Assembly (NCBI GenBank): GCA_039545295.1
Contig: BCIK01000007.1
Coordinates: 441,835-505,834 of the forward strand
Source of the DNA: Udeniomyces pyricola
Lineage: Eukaryota; Basidiomycota; Tremellomycetes; Cystofilobasidiales; Mrakiaceae
DNA length: 64,000 nt
Direction of reading: 5' to 3'
Under the pieces are notes generated by a model that was not told the origin of the DNA, ran no database searches, and saw nothing but the letters and a program-made list of their open reading frames with translations. Made by a program: the position numbers and the translations under genes. Positions 48,534-60,921 of this stretch are shown in pieces. The stretch's first letter is position 1. Each line of letters starts with the position of its first letter.

Positions 48534-51500
48534 TCAAGCTGAAATAAAGCAAGGAAGATGATCAAGGAAGATGATATTTACAATGACACTCGTCGCTGCG
48601 ACGAAACACAGCACGAACACCATGTATACCGCCTGTTTCGACCCTGCGTTCGAGAAGCTCGCCGATCCTCCTCCCGACAGGATACCCGCCGCCAAGACGC
48701 CGTTCGTGAGAACCCAAGATAACAGAACGTTGGTTCGAAAGTTGGCGTAGTAATCCATGTTCTCATCCTTCGTCTTGGGCTTCTTCTCCCCCGCCGCGGT
48801 CCCCGCCAGATTCGCTGCCGTCGTCATCATCCTAGGAAGTTTGGGTTTCTTGTGTTTGAAGACTTTCTTGATGGCTGAAGGGATGGGGACGCTCGGGTGT
48901 TTGAGCTCTCGGATAGATGCGAGAGCTTGGGCGTAGGATTCGTTGGCGTCGGCTGGTCCGTCGGGGAGATCGACGGCCACTGTCCCATGGCCGGCCGATT
49001 GAACCGATCCCAAATCGTTCTTGGGTTCGGATGAGTTGTCGTCACCTTTGGTACCCCATCTAGTGTGTGTGTGTGAACAGATGAGGAAGGAAGGAACGCT
49101 CCAATTAACATGAGAGCTTAACGGTGAAAGACGAGGAGCGATGCGAGGTAAGTAAAAAAAAAAATCAGGGCTGTGACGTACGTGAAATCGTGGAGGTTCG
49201 AAAATGCGTAGCTGTGATGGAAACACAGGTAAAGACGTTAGCTTCACTCTTCCAGACCCCTGAAAGATTCAACTTCCAATACTAACCCCCCCCCCCCCAA
49301 AAAAAAACGAGAAGAGAAACAAGGGTGAGGGGAAAGCGAACTCACATTGAAAGCACGTTGATATACGTCGGGGACAACAGAATGTACTGCAAGAAGCTGG
49401 TGACTATATGCCACGGATCCCATGCCATCAAGCTCGACACGACGTAAACGCCATATGTCGCCAGAACCGAGATGATCATCTGAAAATAAATGGGCTCGTC
49501 CGGGTGCTCTGCCGCTTTGATGGTGCAAAGGATGGCGGCGACAAGCATGTAACATGTGAGGAATGCGAAGCCGTAGATAGCAATGAGGTACTTGATTTTC
49601 GAGCTGCACGGATACGACACGAAGGAATCCGTCAGTACTGATCACGAGCTTTTCATCCGACTAGGACAGACAGTCAAGCGAGATCGGACAAACCCTTTTG
49701 GACGGTTACCCATCGAAAAGAGGAAGCACGAGACAAGCAAGCCAAGGTAAAGGTACTGGCACAGGACGTTGAAGTAGTTGATGCCCTTGACACCGAACGA
49801 TTTATCTTCGAGCGATGAAGTGAGGATGACCTATCACATACCGAGCCGATGGCGCGCAAGCAACGATCAGCATCAGAAGACAACCCACCCCCAGCGGGTT
49901 TATATGACAACCCCGCTGAATGCCTGAGATGAACTCACAAAGAAAATGTAGAAGTTTGCGATGGCGAACCAACTAAACACCAAGTTGATCATGTTGTACA
50001 TTGCCTAAGAAGGGCATCATAACGCATCGATGGGGGTCAGCGTAACGTCAACCTACAAACTATCTTTCAGTCTTGCGCAAGGCACCACTTTAGAAGAAAA
50101 AATCAAGCAAATGCGGGCGAAACCCATGCCAACATGAGAAACAACAGCCGAGCAGTTAAAAAAAAGGAAACACCCGACTCACTTCGACCATGAACATGCA
50201 TTTCCTCCAAAAGCCATGCTCACTCCTCCAGATACGCTTGGTGTTGTACAGCGCGTAGATCGTTGCGAACAAGGATCCGTTCAACCACCTCCGACGCTGG
50301 AGGATGAACTCGGTAAAATCCTTGAACAAAAAAAAACGTGCGTTTGTGCAAAGCGTAGAGAGTAGAACCGCGAGTGAGGATTCGGACGAGGGTTGAGAGG
50401 AAAAAAAAAACAAACAGGGAGAGACTAGCTTACTTCTGGAACGTCTGTTTCGCCGACAGCGTCCTTGACGTATCGAAGAACCCAGGGCGATCGCGCACAG
50501 ATGAGTTCAAAGCATAAGATCCGATCTTCAGCGAGATCTATCAAGTTTGAAGCATAAGAAAAAGAAAAGAGAAGGAGAAGAAAAACAATTCGTTCATGAC
50601 CAAGTCGTCTGAGCGACGCCGAGGGAAGAAGCAAGCAACCGATTTGGATATCAAACCTACACATGTTTTTGGTGAAGACGCCGGCATCATCATCGTCGCC
50701 ATGAAGATCCTCGCCGAGGAAGTACTTTTGCAACGGACCTTGACCGTCGGGTCCATTCTGGAGGGCTCGATAGCGGTAGGCAGAGAATGCACCTTGGAGA
50801 CGTGTCGAAGAACCGGAAGGGAAAGGAGAAGAGTTTAGTATAGTGACGAGTTGAGAGATGAGCACGAATCAGGTATGGGATCTTACCTGGCAAGACGGAG
50901 ATATAACCGAAAGCTGATTCGGTCGGTTTGCTGAGCGAGCCCGGAAGATGAGCAAATTCGTGAGCGTTGATACTTTGTCTCATCCATGATGAGATTCCAT
51001 GAACATGAACAGCCAGGGGAACGACGCAAAACAAAGCGAGAGAGAGAGATCCGCATTTTTCTGTTACTTACTCTAGAATATTGCTCATTTTGTATTCGAA
51101 ATTTTGGGACGCGACGAGTGGGTTGAGGAGTTTCTTCCAACCTCGAGCTTTGTACGCCGCAATCTCTCCACATGCCCCTCCGACATTGGAGGAGAGATCA
51201 AAGACTTTCCAGAGTTTGTAGATACCTGATTGATGTTGGATAAAGCGTTTGGAAGTTGAGACGTCCGAGTGTATTAGGATGGATCAGGACAGGTCATCGA
51301 TGATGACTAAGAACGCAGAGTATCGTATAAGATAAGTATAGGGGACGTGGAGACCCTGAAGAGTGTGACTGACTTCGAGGCCCGGGCATTGTGCCAACAT
51401 CAAGCAGAATGCAGACATTTGGTTCGAGTAAAGGTGCAAACGCATTGAAGAACCCTAAGAATCATAGCACGAAACCCAAAATGAGATAGAATCACATCCG

Positions 51501-53976
51501 GCATCAGCTCTGACAATTGCCTTGTACATACATTGCTTGCCGATATCACAACAACAACAACAACAACAACAACAAGACTGGTCGCGCTTACATCGATGAC
51601 TGTTGATCTTCTTGGCGTTGTTTTCCTTCAGGCAAAACATGATTTGACAAGGGACGATGTTCTTTCCTTTGCCACCCTCGCCGTAATCAAAGACAAAGTT
51701 GGGATCGAGGGCGAACGAGGTAGTGTATTCAAAGAGATGGGCTTGTACCGGTACGTCGTTCGGCCCTGTGTTCTTCATGAGACCTGTACAAGGAGGCAGT
51801 CAAGAACAAAAATCAAAGGTGAGGGGGAGGGAGGGGGGGGGGGGGGAAGGGGTTAAAGGGATTGGATTATCAGCACGACATCGAATGAGTATACACGTTC
51901 CCATGAGGAATGAACAAAAGTTACCGTCTCGGTAGACACCCAGGATTGTCAGTACGTCCAGGACTTTGGGGTGAATCTTTGTCCGTCCATCGGCTACGAT
52001 ACAAACGACAACCTGGTGTGGTATACAGCGCGAGCATGATGTCAGCTCAAATTTATAGCGATGGACCACATGCGTTGTTACCCTTGGAAGAGTCAAAAAC
52101 GAAAGTCTGAAGATCTTTAAACTGACTCGCTTCCAACCATCCCGACCCCAGCTCGAGTTTTGCCGGTTGCAGAGTTGACCGATATTCTTCATGATACCAT
52201 ACAGAGTCCGTAGGAACAGTTGCTCGTTTTCCTTTAAGTGGTGTGTATGGGTAGGCGTGTGTGTTTGTGTAGAAGCGACACATTCAGCGAGAAATCGATG
52301 TGAGAAGCTGAACCAGGCAGGAAATGTAGCACGTAATACGTACAGAATACATGGTGATGACGATGAAAATCTCGGTTTTACGGTCGTACTTCTGCTGTCG
52401 AAGGGAAAATCCCTTGGCGCCAAATTCATCGGGTCCGCAAGTCACAGCAGTGTACCTGGAGATTGCATGTGAACGTACATCAGATCGAGTCAGCGCATGT
52501 GCGTCAGCCAACCCTCACACTAGTCTTGATACGTGCACACCAGTGAACTTACGTCATACTCGCTCGTTCTGGGTCGTCCCTCACCGGCAATCTTCCGATA
52601 AGCTCCGTCGGAACCGCGCTTTCTACGACCAAATTTCCTTGCGTCGTCAGTGCGATCCTCCTCCTCGTCTTGGTCTTATTACGCCTCAAGACCCTACCCT
52701 CGGGTGCGGGACCGAAATGCTGAGTTTCATAACTGTTAATCACGGGAGAATCGTAGTACGTGGCGGGTGAGGAGGCCCCCTTAGTGTGGGTGTAGTCATA
52801 AGGCTGGAGAGGAGGAAGTGGAGCTGGAGGAAGATGATCGTCATCAAGAGAAGGGGACGGCTGACCCATGTCGCCATCTCCATCTTCGTCGATCCGATCG
52901 AGGAGTGCAAGCTGATCAGTCTGTTGCCGACTGCTATAGATCTGAGAGTGGCTGAGGGGAAGGCACGCGTCGTCGTCTTCAAGCTCAGGTGTGGCAGAAC
53001 GAGAGCGCAGTCCCGAAGAACGACCTTGGTTGTATCGACTCGAGGAAGAGTAAGCTACTTGCGCGTAGGCTTCCGGGTCTTGAGGGTGGTAAGGATGTGG
53101 AGTGGTCTGTGAGTGATAGAGTTGAGAGTAAGGCAGTTGTTGGGAGGGAGAAGAAGCCGGTGCAAGGCGGGGTAGGGGGGTCGGAACGGGGGTAGGCCTA
53201 GCAGAGCTAAAAGGGAGCTGGTAGCTCGATTGAGGTGCCTGTGATGGTGTCAATTTTGGCTGAGTAACGGTGGGTCCTCCTCGCAGACTGAGAAGAGCTG
53301 CTTGGAACACAGAATATGGACCAGACGGTGAAGGCTGGGATGGCTGGTGGTACTGCTGAGTTGTTTGCGGCTGCTGCTCCTGAGCTTGGGACACCGAACC
53401 AAATCCTTGCTGAGTCTGATTTGACTGGTAAAACGTCTGCTGCTGAGGTTGAGTCCGTGGCTCGAGTGGAGGCGAGAACATGACGCCGGCTCGAGGAGGC
53501 TGAAGGTATTGACTTCCCGAAGGGGCAGCGGGCATGGTGGGGGCGAGAAGCTGTTGAGCTGTCGGTCCTACTGGAGTACGTTGCGCTGAGTACATCACCG
53601 AATTGGCATAAGAAACGTTTGATGGGGTGGGTCCTCTGCTGTGATAAGCATCCGCGGATCCATCGTCGTCGTACGCCCCTTGAGGAAGTATCCCGTACGC
53701 ACCCCCTCCTGGCCGGACATATGCGCCTCTCGCCGCTGACTGAAGGTCCTGAACGTCATGAAGATCCGGATAGCCAAGCTCAAACGCCTCCTCTTGGGTG
53801 ACGTATCGTCCTTGGTACTGATGCTGCTGCTGATGCTGCCGTGGTGGATTTTGGTAGGGATGTTGAGCATATGTCGGAGAAACTGGAAAGTGAGAGGTAG
53901 AGGGCGGTGGATGGGGAGGATGGGGTTGTGGCGGGTGAGGCGTATACCGTTTGGGCTGGTCATAGTCGGAGTCCAT
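48534..53976 (-). CDS. Chitin synthase, division 1 (class I-III type)
   Basis: Sixteen exons: 53976-52553, 52455-52344, 52231-52127, 52012-51925, 51783-51592, 51454-51374, 51225-51072, 50930-50887, 50792-50661, 50537-50434, 50320-50183, 50004-49939, 49830-49694, 49603-49346, 49211-49182, 49059-48534; 1196 residues. GT2 enzyme polymerising UDP-GlcNAc at the plasma membrane. The first about 475 residues are Pro/Gln/Tyr-rich and disordered. The core has [48 protein letters not shown] with [23 protein letters not shown] (catalytic EDR at about 781-783) and QRRRWLNGS (820-828). Several membrane spans follow ([48 protein letters not shown]). No myosin-motor or cytochrome-b5 domain, hence division 1. 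The C terminus is uncertain: a 44-base gtaaat...ttcag intron could replace the last residues [15 protein letters not shown]. An upstream in-frame ATG exists at 54147. Confidence 0.92.
51549..51574. repeat. ACA/CAA trinucleotide repeat in a chitin synthase intron
   Basis: About eight CAA units (GTT in the transcript) shortly after a donor site; noncoding. Confidence 0.85.
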
Positions 53977-54441
53977 GGTGCGTTGGCTGATTGGACGTGT
54001 GGGAGAGGACGAAGCAAGAGACAGAGGTGGTTGAATAGTCAAATGCAAACAGAACGGGGGAGGACGACAGGGCGTAAGGGAGGCGGGGCTAAGAGAGGGG
54101 TCGAGTCGACCGCGAGCTTCGAGTTGTTTGAAAGATGGCGGGCCCAAGAGAAAGCAGTCGCGTCTGTCCGCGGGCTCGTCTTGATTTCTGACATGGGCCG
54201 TTTGAGACCGTCATGAATTTCTCGATATCATATGATATTGTATTATATCATACCATAAATTTGCTACATCACCTTGTCTGGTCAACTCAGGGTCCATGAC
54301 GCTCTCTTGTCGACGTCATCACATCACCACGTACAATCCCACTCATACTTCTGTCCCTTTATGATGCACCGTCCTGACATTCAAGTCTGTGAGATCATGC
54401 TCATACATTTTCCACTGGATTTCAGCCCATCTATATGTAAA
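53977..54441. promoter_or_regulatory. Chitin synthase upstream region
   Basis: Between the NAA50 stop and the chitin synthase start, both on the minus strand. AT-rich palindromic stretch catatgatattgtattatat (54229-54248). The frame upstream of 53976 is open to 54147 but has leader-like composition. Confidence 0.45.
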
Positions 54442-55898
54442 CTACACGCGCTTCTCAAACATGATGGCGTCCCTCGTGCCGATATCCTTGTCGTGGTAAT
54501 AGTTGGTTATCCTGCACATCACAAGGCGTGACCAAACGTTGTCAAATTAGGTAAATCAGCCGTTAGTCAACATGCTCAAGCTTTGCCCGACATGTCTAGG
54601 CACAGCAAGGGTACGGAAGAAGCCACACGAGTAGACGACGCCGATGGACCTACGTCGACTTCTCCTCAAATCCGTTCTTGAGGTAGAACCTCTTTGCTTC
54701 TTCGTTGCCCACCTGGCAGTGCACGAACACTGCTTCGAGCCTCCTCAACGCCGCGATCCGCTGTTCCTCCAACTCAGCTTGCTTCTTCTCTTCCTCGGCT
54801 CGCTTTTTGTCCTCCTCGGCCTTTTTGGCCTGCTCAAGTGCTTTCTTCTTTTGGGCCACAACGGCCGCAGCTTTGGCAGCCGCTTTGTTGTCTTTGCCTT
54901 TGGGTTTCTTGGCAGGCGTAGCAGAGGCTGGAGGGTCAGCGGCAGCTGGGGGGGTTGCATCGGCTGGCTTGACGGCCGCCGCTGGAGATGGCGGTGGGGG
55001 CCAGGTGAAGGTAGAAGCCGACGAGAGGACATGGGCAATGAGATGGCTGCCAAGAGACTGGCTTCGGTACGCCGGGAGAACGTTGATTGTGAGGATGTGG
55101 AGGCGAAGGGGAGGAGCAGGCGTCGAAGGGGGTGTGAGAGGGGGGGTCGATGTAGCATCGTCTATGGGTGGAAGAGAGGGCTCGACGCGACACGTGATGG
55201 AACCGACCGGGATATCGGAGTAGTAGACTGCAACGTGCAATTGGGACAGATGGTTTGAGACAGTCAGTCAGTCAGTCGAGATGTGATTGATGAGCAGTTT
55301 CCCCTCAAGTGTCGGATGCCATGGGAAGTAAAGAAGAAAAAAAAGAAAAACCTGGCTACGCTAATGAGACGCATTTATATGAAGGGACGAGGCGAGAAGG
55401 GAAGAAGGAAAGATGGCACGCAACTGATCTTGTTGAAGTTTTCCATAGAAGACTCAAGAACGTCGGCATAGTAACGATCTGAGTAAGATATGGGGAAGAT
55501 CTACACATCCAGTTGGATAGGAAAGCATGAACGTCATCGAGGTCAGCCCCAGGACAAAGTCGGAACGAGATGAACAGGGGCGAAAGAGACGAGGCGGTAG
55601 ACGGACGACGAACCGCGTTGTTGAGGGTTCGGAGGGTGCCGCTTGAGCGAAGCAATCGAGGGTCAAGTTAAAGAAACATGTCGATTAGGGGTGAGGCATG
55701 TGAGGACGAATGAAGACATGATCCGCAGGAGATGAAGAGAGCTCAAATGACTTGGAAGCAGGCGTGAGTGACTAACACGTTATTGGCAGTGAGAGACGTA
55801 AGGGTGACTTTAGGCAGAGGAAAGATGTTCTTGGCTGTCTTGATGGCCAGACTGGTGGCAGAGACGGTCGAGTTGGTCGCTTCGGTAGCGGCGGACAT
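54442..55898 (-). CDS. NAA50: Naa50-like N-alpha-acetyltransferase with internal coiled-coil insertion
   Basis: Five exons: 55898-55777, 55641-55614, 55500-55425, 55227-54654, 54511-54442; 289 residues, against about 170 in animal Naa50. The start MSAATEATNSTVSATS is followed by NNAIFPISYSDRYYADVLES, equivalent to the substrate-binding loop of Naa50, then YYSDIPVGSITCRVE. The acetyl-CoA motif is degenerate but recognisable (LPAYRSQSLGSHLIAHVL). The catalytic His strand is AVFVHCQVGNEEAKRFYLKN. The last exon gives ITNYYHDKDIGTRDAIMFEK, matching the NYY...DA end of the family and confirming the splice. Between the acetyl-CoA helix and the His strand sits a Pro/Ala then Lys/Glu/Ala-rich insertion of about 90 residues, likely a coiled coil. 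Substrates in the family are Met-starting N termini; it works with or beside NatA at ribosomes. Exon 2 is 28 nt. Confidence 0.82.
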
Positions 55899-56288
55899 GA
55901 TGATGGATGGGTTGATGTGAGGGCGATAGCAAAGTGCTCGGTTGCTGTCGACTGATCAGTTGGTGGATGGTACGCGAAAGACGTGTCGAGACGGCCAGGC
56001 AAAGGTACGTGAGGCCAGTGAAAGTGGAATGTGGGTGGGTGGATGGCTGGCTGGATCGATAATCAGGCTGTATGCGCTCAACTCAATCATCATGTTCATC
56101 TATCATGGATTATCACAAGCAACCCAGCGAGCAACCCATCCCCTCCACCATCATCTCCGACAGGACTCACTTCCACAGTCCCACCCACCCATTCATCCAC
56201 CGTACGCACGCGCCCACCGCATCTTCGACCCAAGACATCGCTTCCAGCTATCCTCTATTAACCCATCATCCTTCTCAACCAACTCCAG
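55899..56288. promoter_or_regulatory. Divergent promoter region NAA50 / CCT6
   Basis: About 390 bases shared by the two start codons; contains repeated gggtgggtggatggctggctgg (56030-56052). No TATA seen. Confidence 0.45.
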
Positions 56289-59200
56289 ATGTCTGCTATC
56301 GAACTCGTCAACCCCCGCGCCGAGAGCGTAAAGAGAAGTCAGGCTCTCCAGGCGAGTTTGCTTCTTTCCACTCGTGTCTTTCTTCTCCGCTATGCTCTTG
56401 ATTCCACGCGTGTTCCCACCGTCGGCACTCAACTACAGCCCATCTAACCCTTCGTCCTTCTGCACTTCTTAGGTCAACACGACTGGTGCTGTCGGTCTCG
56501 CCAACGTTGTCAAGAGCAATCTCGGTTGGTCTCTCTTTCTCCCTTGTCTCCCTCGTACTGCTTCTGGCTGTCGCATCAATTGCCTCACGTACTTCATCTA
56601 CCGTCGCGTCAAACTCACTCCACTCCTCAATGCGGCTCTCTGGGCGTAGGTCCCCGTGGAACCATCAAGATGCTTGTCGACGGGTCGGGAAACATCAAGA
56701 TGACCAAGGCGAGTCGTGGCTTCTCACGCTTTAATTCTCGCTTCCAGCTAGCTTTCCGCCCTTTCGCTTCCCAAATCACGGGCCTCAGCCAAACAAGGCC
56801 GAATTCGCTGGAGCTGACGCTTTCATCTGTTCTTCTCATTCGCCCCTGATCACTGCAGGATGGCAAAGTCCTGCTGTCTGAGATGCAGATCCAGGTCAGT
56901 CTCCGTTCCTATCGCGTCACGACGCGGCGTCTCTCCGTGCAGACACACGCCTCATTCAAGTAAAGCAACGCAGCCTAGCTTACCCACATCTCGCTCCTTG
57001 TCCTCTTTGCTATCCTTTCGACCTCTCGCGTTCTTGTATCGTTCTTTCTTTCACTCCCCTTTCAGAACCCGACGGCTGCTATGGTTGCTCGAACGGCTGT
57101 TGCCCAAGACGAGCAGACGGGAGATGGAACGACCTCGGTCGTGTTGTTGGTTGGAGAGCTGCTGAAGCAGGCTGAGAGGTACACGAGTGAGGGCGTTCAC
57201 CCCAGGGTCGTGTCGGAGGGTTACGATTTGGCTTCTAAGGAGGCTCTCAAGGTGCGTGAGGAGAGATATCTGACAATCCCTTGAGCATCGACTGCCAGAA
57301 TCAGTGATCGTGCATGTGTAAGCTGACGTTGCCGCACCTTGATTCGTGACATATGCCGCTCCATTCTCTCCTCGCCTTTCCTGCTCTCTTTCCATGCCAC
57401 CAATCTCCTCGATATGCTACCTTGCCGATGAATCGCATTCATCAGTTCCTTGACACATTCAAAGTCTCCAAGCCCAATCCCGACCGCTCCACCCTTGTTT
57501 CCGTTGCCCACACCTCCCTCGCTACCAAGCTCCACCCCAAACTCGCTTCCCACCTTTCCGGCTCTATCGTCGATGCCGTCCTCGCTATCTCTCCCCCTCC
57601 TCCTGCCGCTGATGCCACGGGTATCGACGCTTTTGCCCAGCCGATCGACCTGCACATGGTCGAGATCATGAAGATGCAACACAAGATGGACACTGAGACT
57701 CAGCTGATCCGAGGGCTCGTCATGGATCACGGAGCGAGACATCCGGATATGCCCAAGCGACTCGAGAACTGCTTCGTTTTGACCCTTAATGTGTCGCTGG
57801 AATACGAGAAGACGTAAGTTCAATGTCGTTCCCTCTTTCTTGAGGGGACGGCCGTCCATCACTTCTAAATTTGAGCTCATGCCGTTTTCTCGCTGCTTTG
57901 TTCCGTTCTGTCTTGTTCATTCGGACACTCGGATGCTCATACCGCCTGGGCTATACTTGATATATCTCCTCTACCCATTTCGAATCCGTCAATCGACACT
58001 ACTCTTCATCTACTTTTTCAACCTTGCCCCATCACTGCCTTCCTTCAGCGAGGTCAACTCATCCTTCTTCTACTCCTCCGCCGAACAACGCGAGAAGCTC
58101 GTCGAGTCCGAACGTCGCTTCGTTGATGCCAAGCTCAAGAAGATTGTCGAGCTCAAGAACTTGGTTTGCGACCAGGACGTCAACTCGAAGGAGAAGCCCA
58201 AGACGTTTGTCATCATCAACCAGAAGGGTATCGACCCGATGAGTTTGGACGTCCTCGCCAAGCACGGCATCCTTGCACTGAGGAGGGCTAAGAGGAGAAA
58301 CATGGAGAGGTACGTCCTCTTAGTCAATAGCAACGGCAATGGGGTTCAGGTCTGGGCGGGATGCCATAAATCTATTCTTGCTGGAGTTGCTCAATGTGTA
58401 TGTGCTAAGCATCTTTCTACGCCACTCACCTCTCGCCATCAACTCTTGTCGTTCTCTTTTGCCGTTTTTCTTCTGCTATCTACTTTGGTCAGGCTTCAAC
58501 TCTGCTGCGGAGGTATCGCTCAAAACTCGGTCGACGAGCTTTCGCCCGACATCCTCGGTTACGCCGGTCTCGTTTACGAGCACACCCTTGGCGAGGAGAA
58601 GTTTACGTTTGTCGAAGACGTCAAGACCCCGAAGTCGGTCACGCTGCTCATCAAGGGTGCGTTAGATTCTGCTTTACGGCGTTTGACATGGTAGCGTGAA
58701 GGAGGACGTGTGGAGGGCGTGGGCTGGATTCAAGAAAGGAGCCGGAGAATCAGCTTCACACAAACGGAAAGCAAGATTCAGGGTGTAAAGATAAACCGCC
58801 TGATACCTTTATTGTTCATGTGCTGACCGGCTCAATCCTCTCTTTCTTTTCTTCGCGTCTCTCGAAATCGCGTCGCTCGAAATGTGACTTTTCACGTCCT
58901 TCTCGCCAGGTCCTAACGCTCACACCATCACCCAGATCAACGACGCTCTTCGGGACGGACTTCGAGCCGTCAAGAACGCCATCGAAGACAAGTCGCTCGT
59001 TCCCGGTGCGGGCGCGTTCGAAGTGTCGTGTTCAGCCCACCTCCACACCCACACGAAGAAGCTTGCCAAGGGTCGAGCTAAGTTGGGAGTCGATGCGTTC
59101 GCGGACGCTATGTTGATCTTGCCGAAGACGTTGGCTCAGAATGGAGGTTGGGATGTCCAGGATGCGATTGTCGGGTTGCAGGTTCGTTGGAATGTCTCCC

Positions 59201-59791
59201 CCTTTTTGTTTCTGTTATGGCTCTTGACTGTTTGATACGAAAGGGTGTCGAGTCAGGAGGCGTGGGGTAGGAAGGGGCGAACAAAGCTGATGGAGGGGGG
59301 GGGGGGGGAGAAGTTGTCATTTGCTTTCTGGGTTTTTCAATCCTGACAACCCATATTCTCATTTTTCTTCCTCCTTCAATCGACAATTGTTTGAACGTTT
59401 ATTACAGGACGAGGAGGCCGAAGGTCACGTCGTCGGCATCAACCTCAAGACGGGCGAGCCCATGGATCCGATTACCGAGGGTGTCTGGGATAATTTCCGG
59501 GTCAAGAGGCATATGATCCACTCGGCGTGAGTTATCTTTTCTCGCAGAAAGAAAAGGACGAAAGGAGGTGGAAGGGAGGATGAAGAGAGGGGAAGGGGGG
59601 GGGGGAGAGGATGTTTGACAATTAATTCTGATTCAAGACGTCTTGACTGAACCCCCTTTTGTTTCGCCTTTTCTCTTTTTCATTTGTTTTTTTTGGGCAG
59701 TGCGAACATTGCCTCGTCTCTGTTGGCTTGCGACGAGATCATGCGGGCCGGTCGGTCGAGTCTCAAGGGCGACGGAGGACCGGGCCAGTAA
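56289..59791 (+). CDS. CCT6: Chaperonin TRiC/CCT subunit zeta
   Basis: Eleven exons: 56289-56351, 56473-56524, 56650-56708, 56859-56894, 57066-57251, 57446-57813, 58049-58309, 58493-58656, 58910-59181, 59408-59526, 59701-59791; 556 residues. Subunit of the cytosolic chaperonin that folds actin and tubulin. Landmarks: [56 protein letters not shown], the ATPase motif GDGTTS at about 89-94, [20 protein letters not shown] typical of the zeta subunit, and [10 protein letters not shown] near the C terminus. The end is GDGGPGQ. Two introns begin with GC, not GT: after exon 1 (cag/gcgagt, 56352) and after exon 3 (aag/gcgagt, 56709). No GT in the neighbourhood restores the frame, so the GC donors are supported by the protein itself. 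Confidence 0.95.
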
Positions 59792-60921
59792 AAGAAAGAG
59801 AAGAAACGAACACGCTGGTCTTTTTTTTTACTTGCTAAGGGAAGAAAAGGCAAGCGCCAAACAAAAATCAAAACTGGTGGAGAGAGGGACAAGAATGCTC
59901 AGGTCGTAACGGGGAGGAGGAAAAGGGCAAGGGGAAGGGGGAGGGGGGGGGGAGGCGAAGATAGAAGATGAGGGAGGGAAGAAATTCAAGGATGAGATGA
60001 TATCAAGTCGACTTTCAATCATGTCAGTCGTCTGTCTGTATTTCACGTTGCTCGCGCATGCAAGCAACAACGCAAAACAAACAAAGAAGAGGAGGATTGG
60101 CGGAATTGAGGAGAGAACGTGAAGAGACGGTGTGTGTGTGGGGGGGGGGGGGGGGTTAGGAGGAAGACATGAGATCGTGATAACTAGCCAGTTGATCGGG
60201 CACGAGTAGGTAACCGTCGGAACGACAAAGACGAAGCACTGATCTTTGAGATCACAAAAAAAAAACACAAGTAGTAGTATATGTATGGTAAAGCGCTGTG
60301 ACGGGCTGACGAATCTACTACTGATAGTGAATATCCCGGAAGGAGACGATCGTCAAATACACGATCCAAGGAGGGAATTAAAAAAAAAAAAAAAGGGGGG
60401 GGGTCGTGAACGATTGTTTTGATAGTGAGTTAGAGACAGACGATAAAGACGAATGCGGCGAGCTGAAAAGGATAGCAAGGGAGATATTTTAGGCGCGCCG
60501 AGAGGGCTGGAATCAGGAAAGAGGCAGAGGTAAAGATATAAATATAGCAAGAAAGAGTTAGGAAGCAAGGGAAGGGGGGGGGGGTTATGACGTTGGATGA
60601 AGTGTCGACAGGGCCGACGGACATGATGAGAGGAGTGAAATGGGAGTGAGAAAAACAAACAACAGGGGGATATAGGCGATGTTGAGAGTCCATAAAGACG
60701 ATAGAGCTCCAAAGGACGACGATAGCGAAACTGGAGGAAGTGAGGGATTATTGTATGGGTTTGGTAATGAAAGAGCAGTCAAGGAGGGGGGGGGTTGGAT
60801 GATTCGGAACGAAGAGTAAAAAGGAAATCAAATGCCCCTCTTGCATCCTTCATCCCTCCTCTTTTCCTACTCCTTTTCGTTCGTGTACTTGATGTTCTTC
60901 TTTGAAAGAGGAACGGGAATG
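59792..60921. other. Convergent region CCT6 / receptor gene
   Basis: 1.1 kb of 3' flanks, purine-rich on the + strand, with several G runs of 8-13 (59945-59953, 60140-60153, 60577-60586, 60786-60793) and A runs. No ORF with coding character. Confidence 0.5.

Noticed and set aside
54644..55258. Leu/Phe/Arg-rich + strand frames opposite NAA50
   Set aside because: Antisense of the Lys/Glu/Ala insertion and Pro-rich segment; NAA50 motifs and splicing clearly identify the minus strand as coding.
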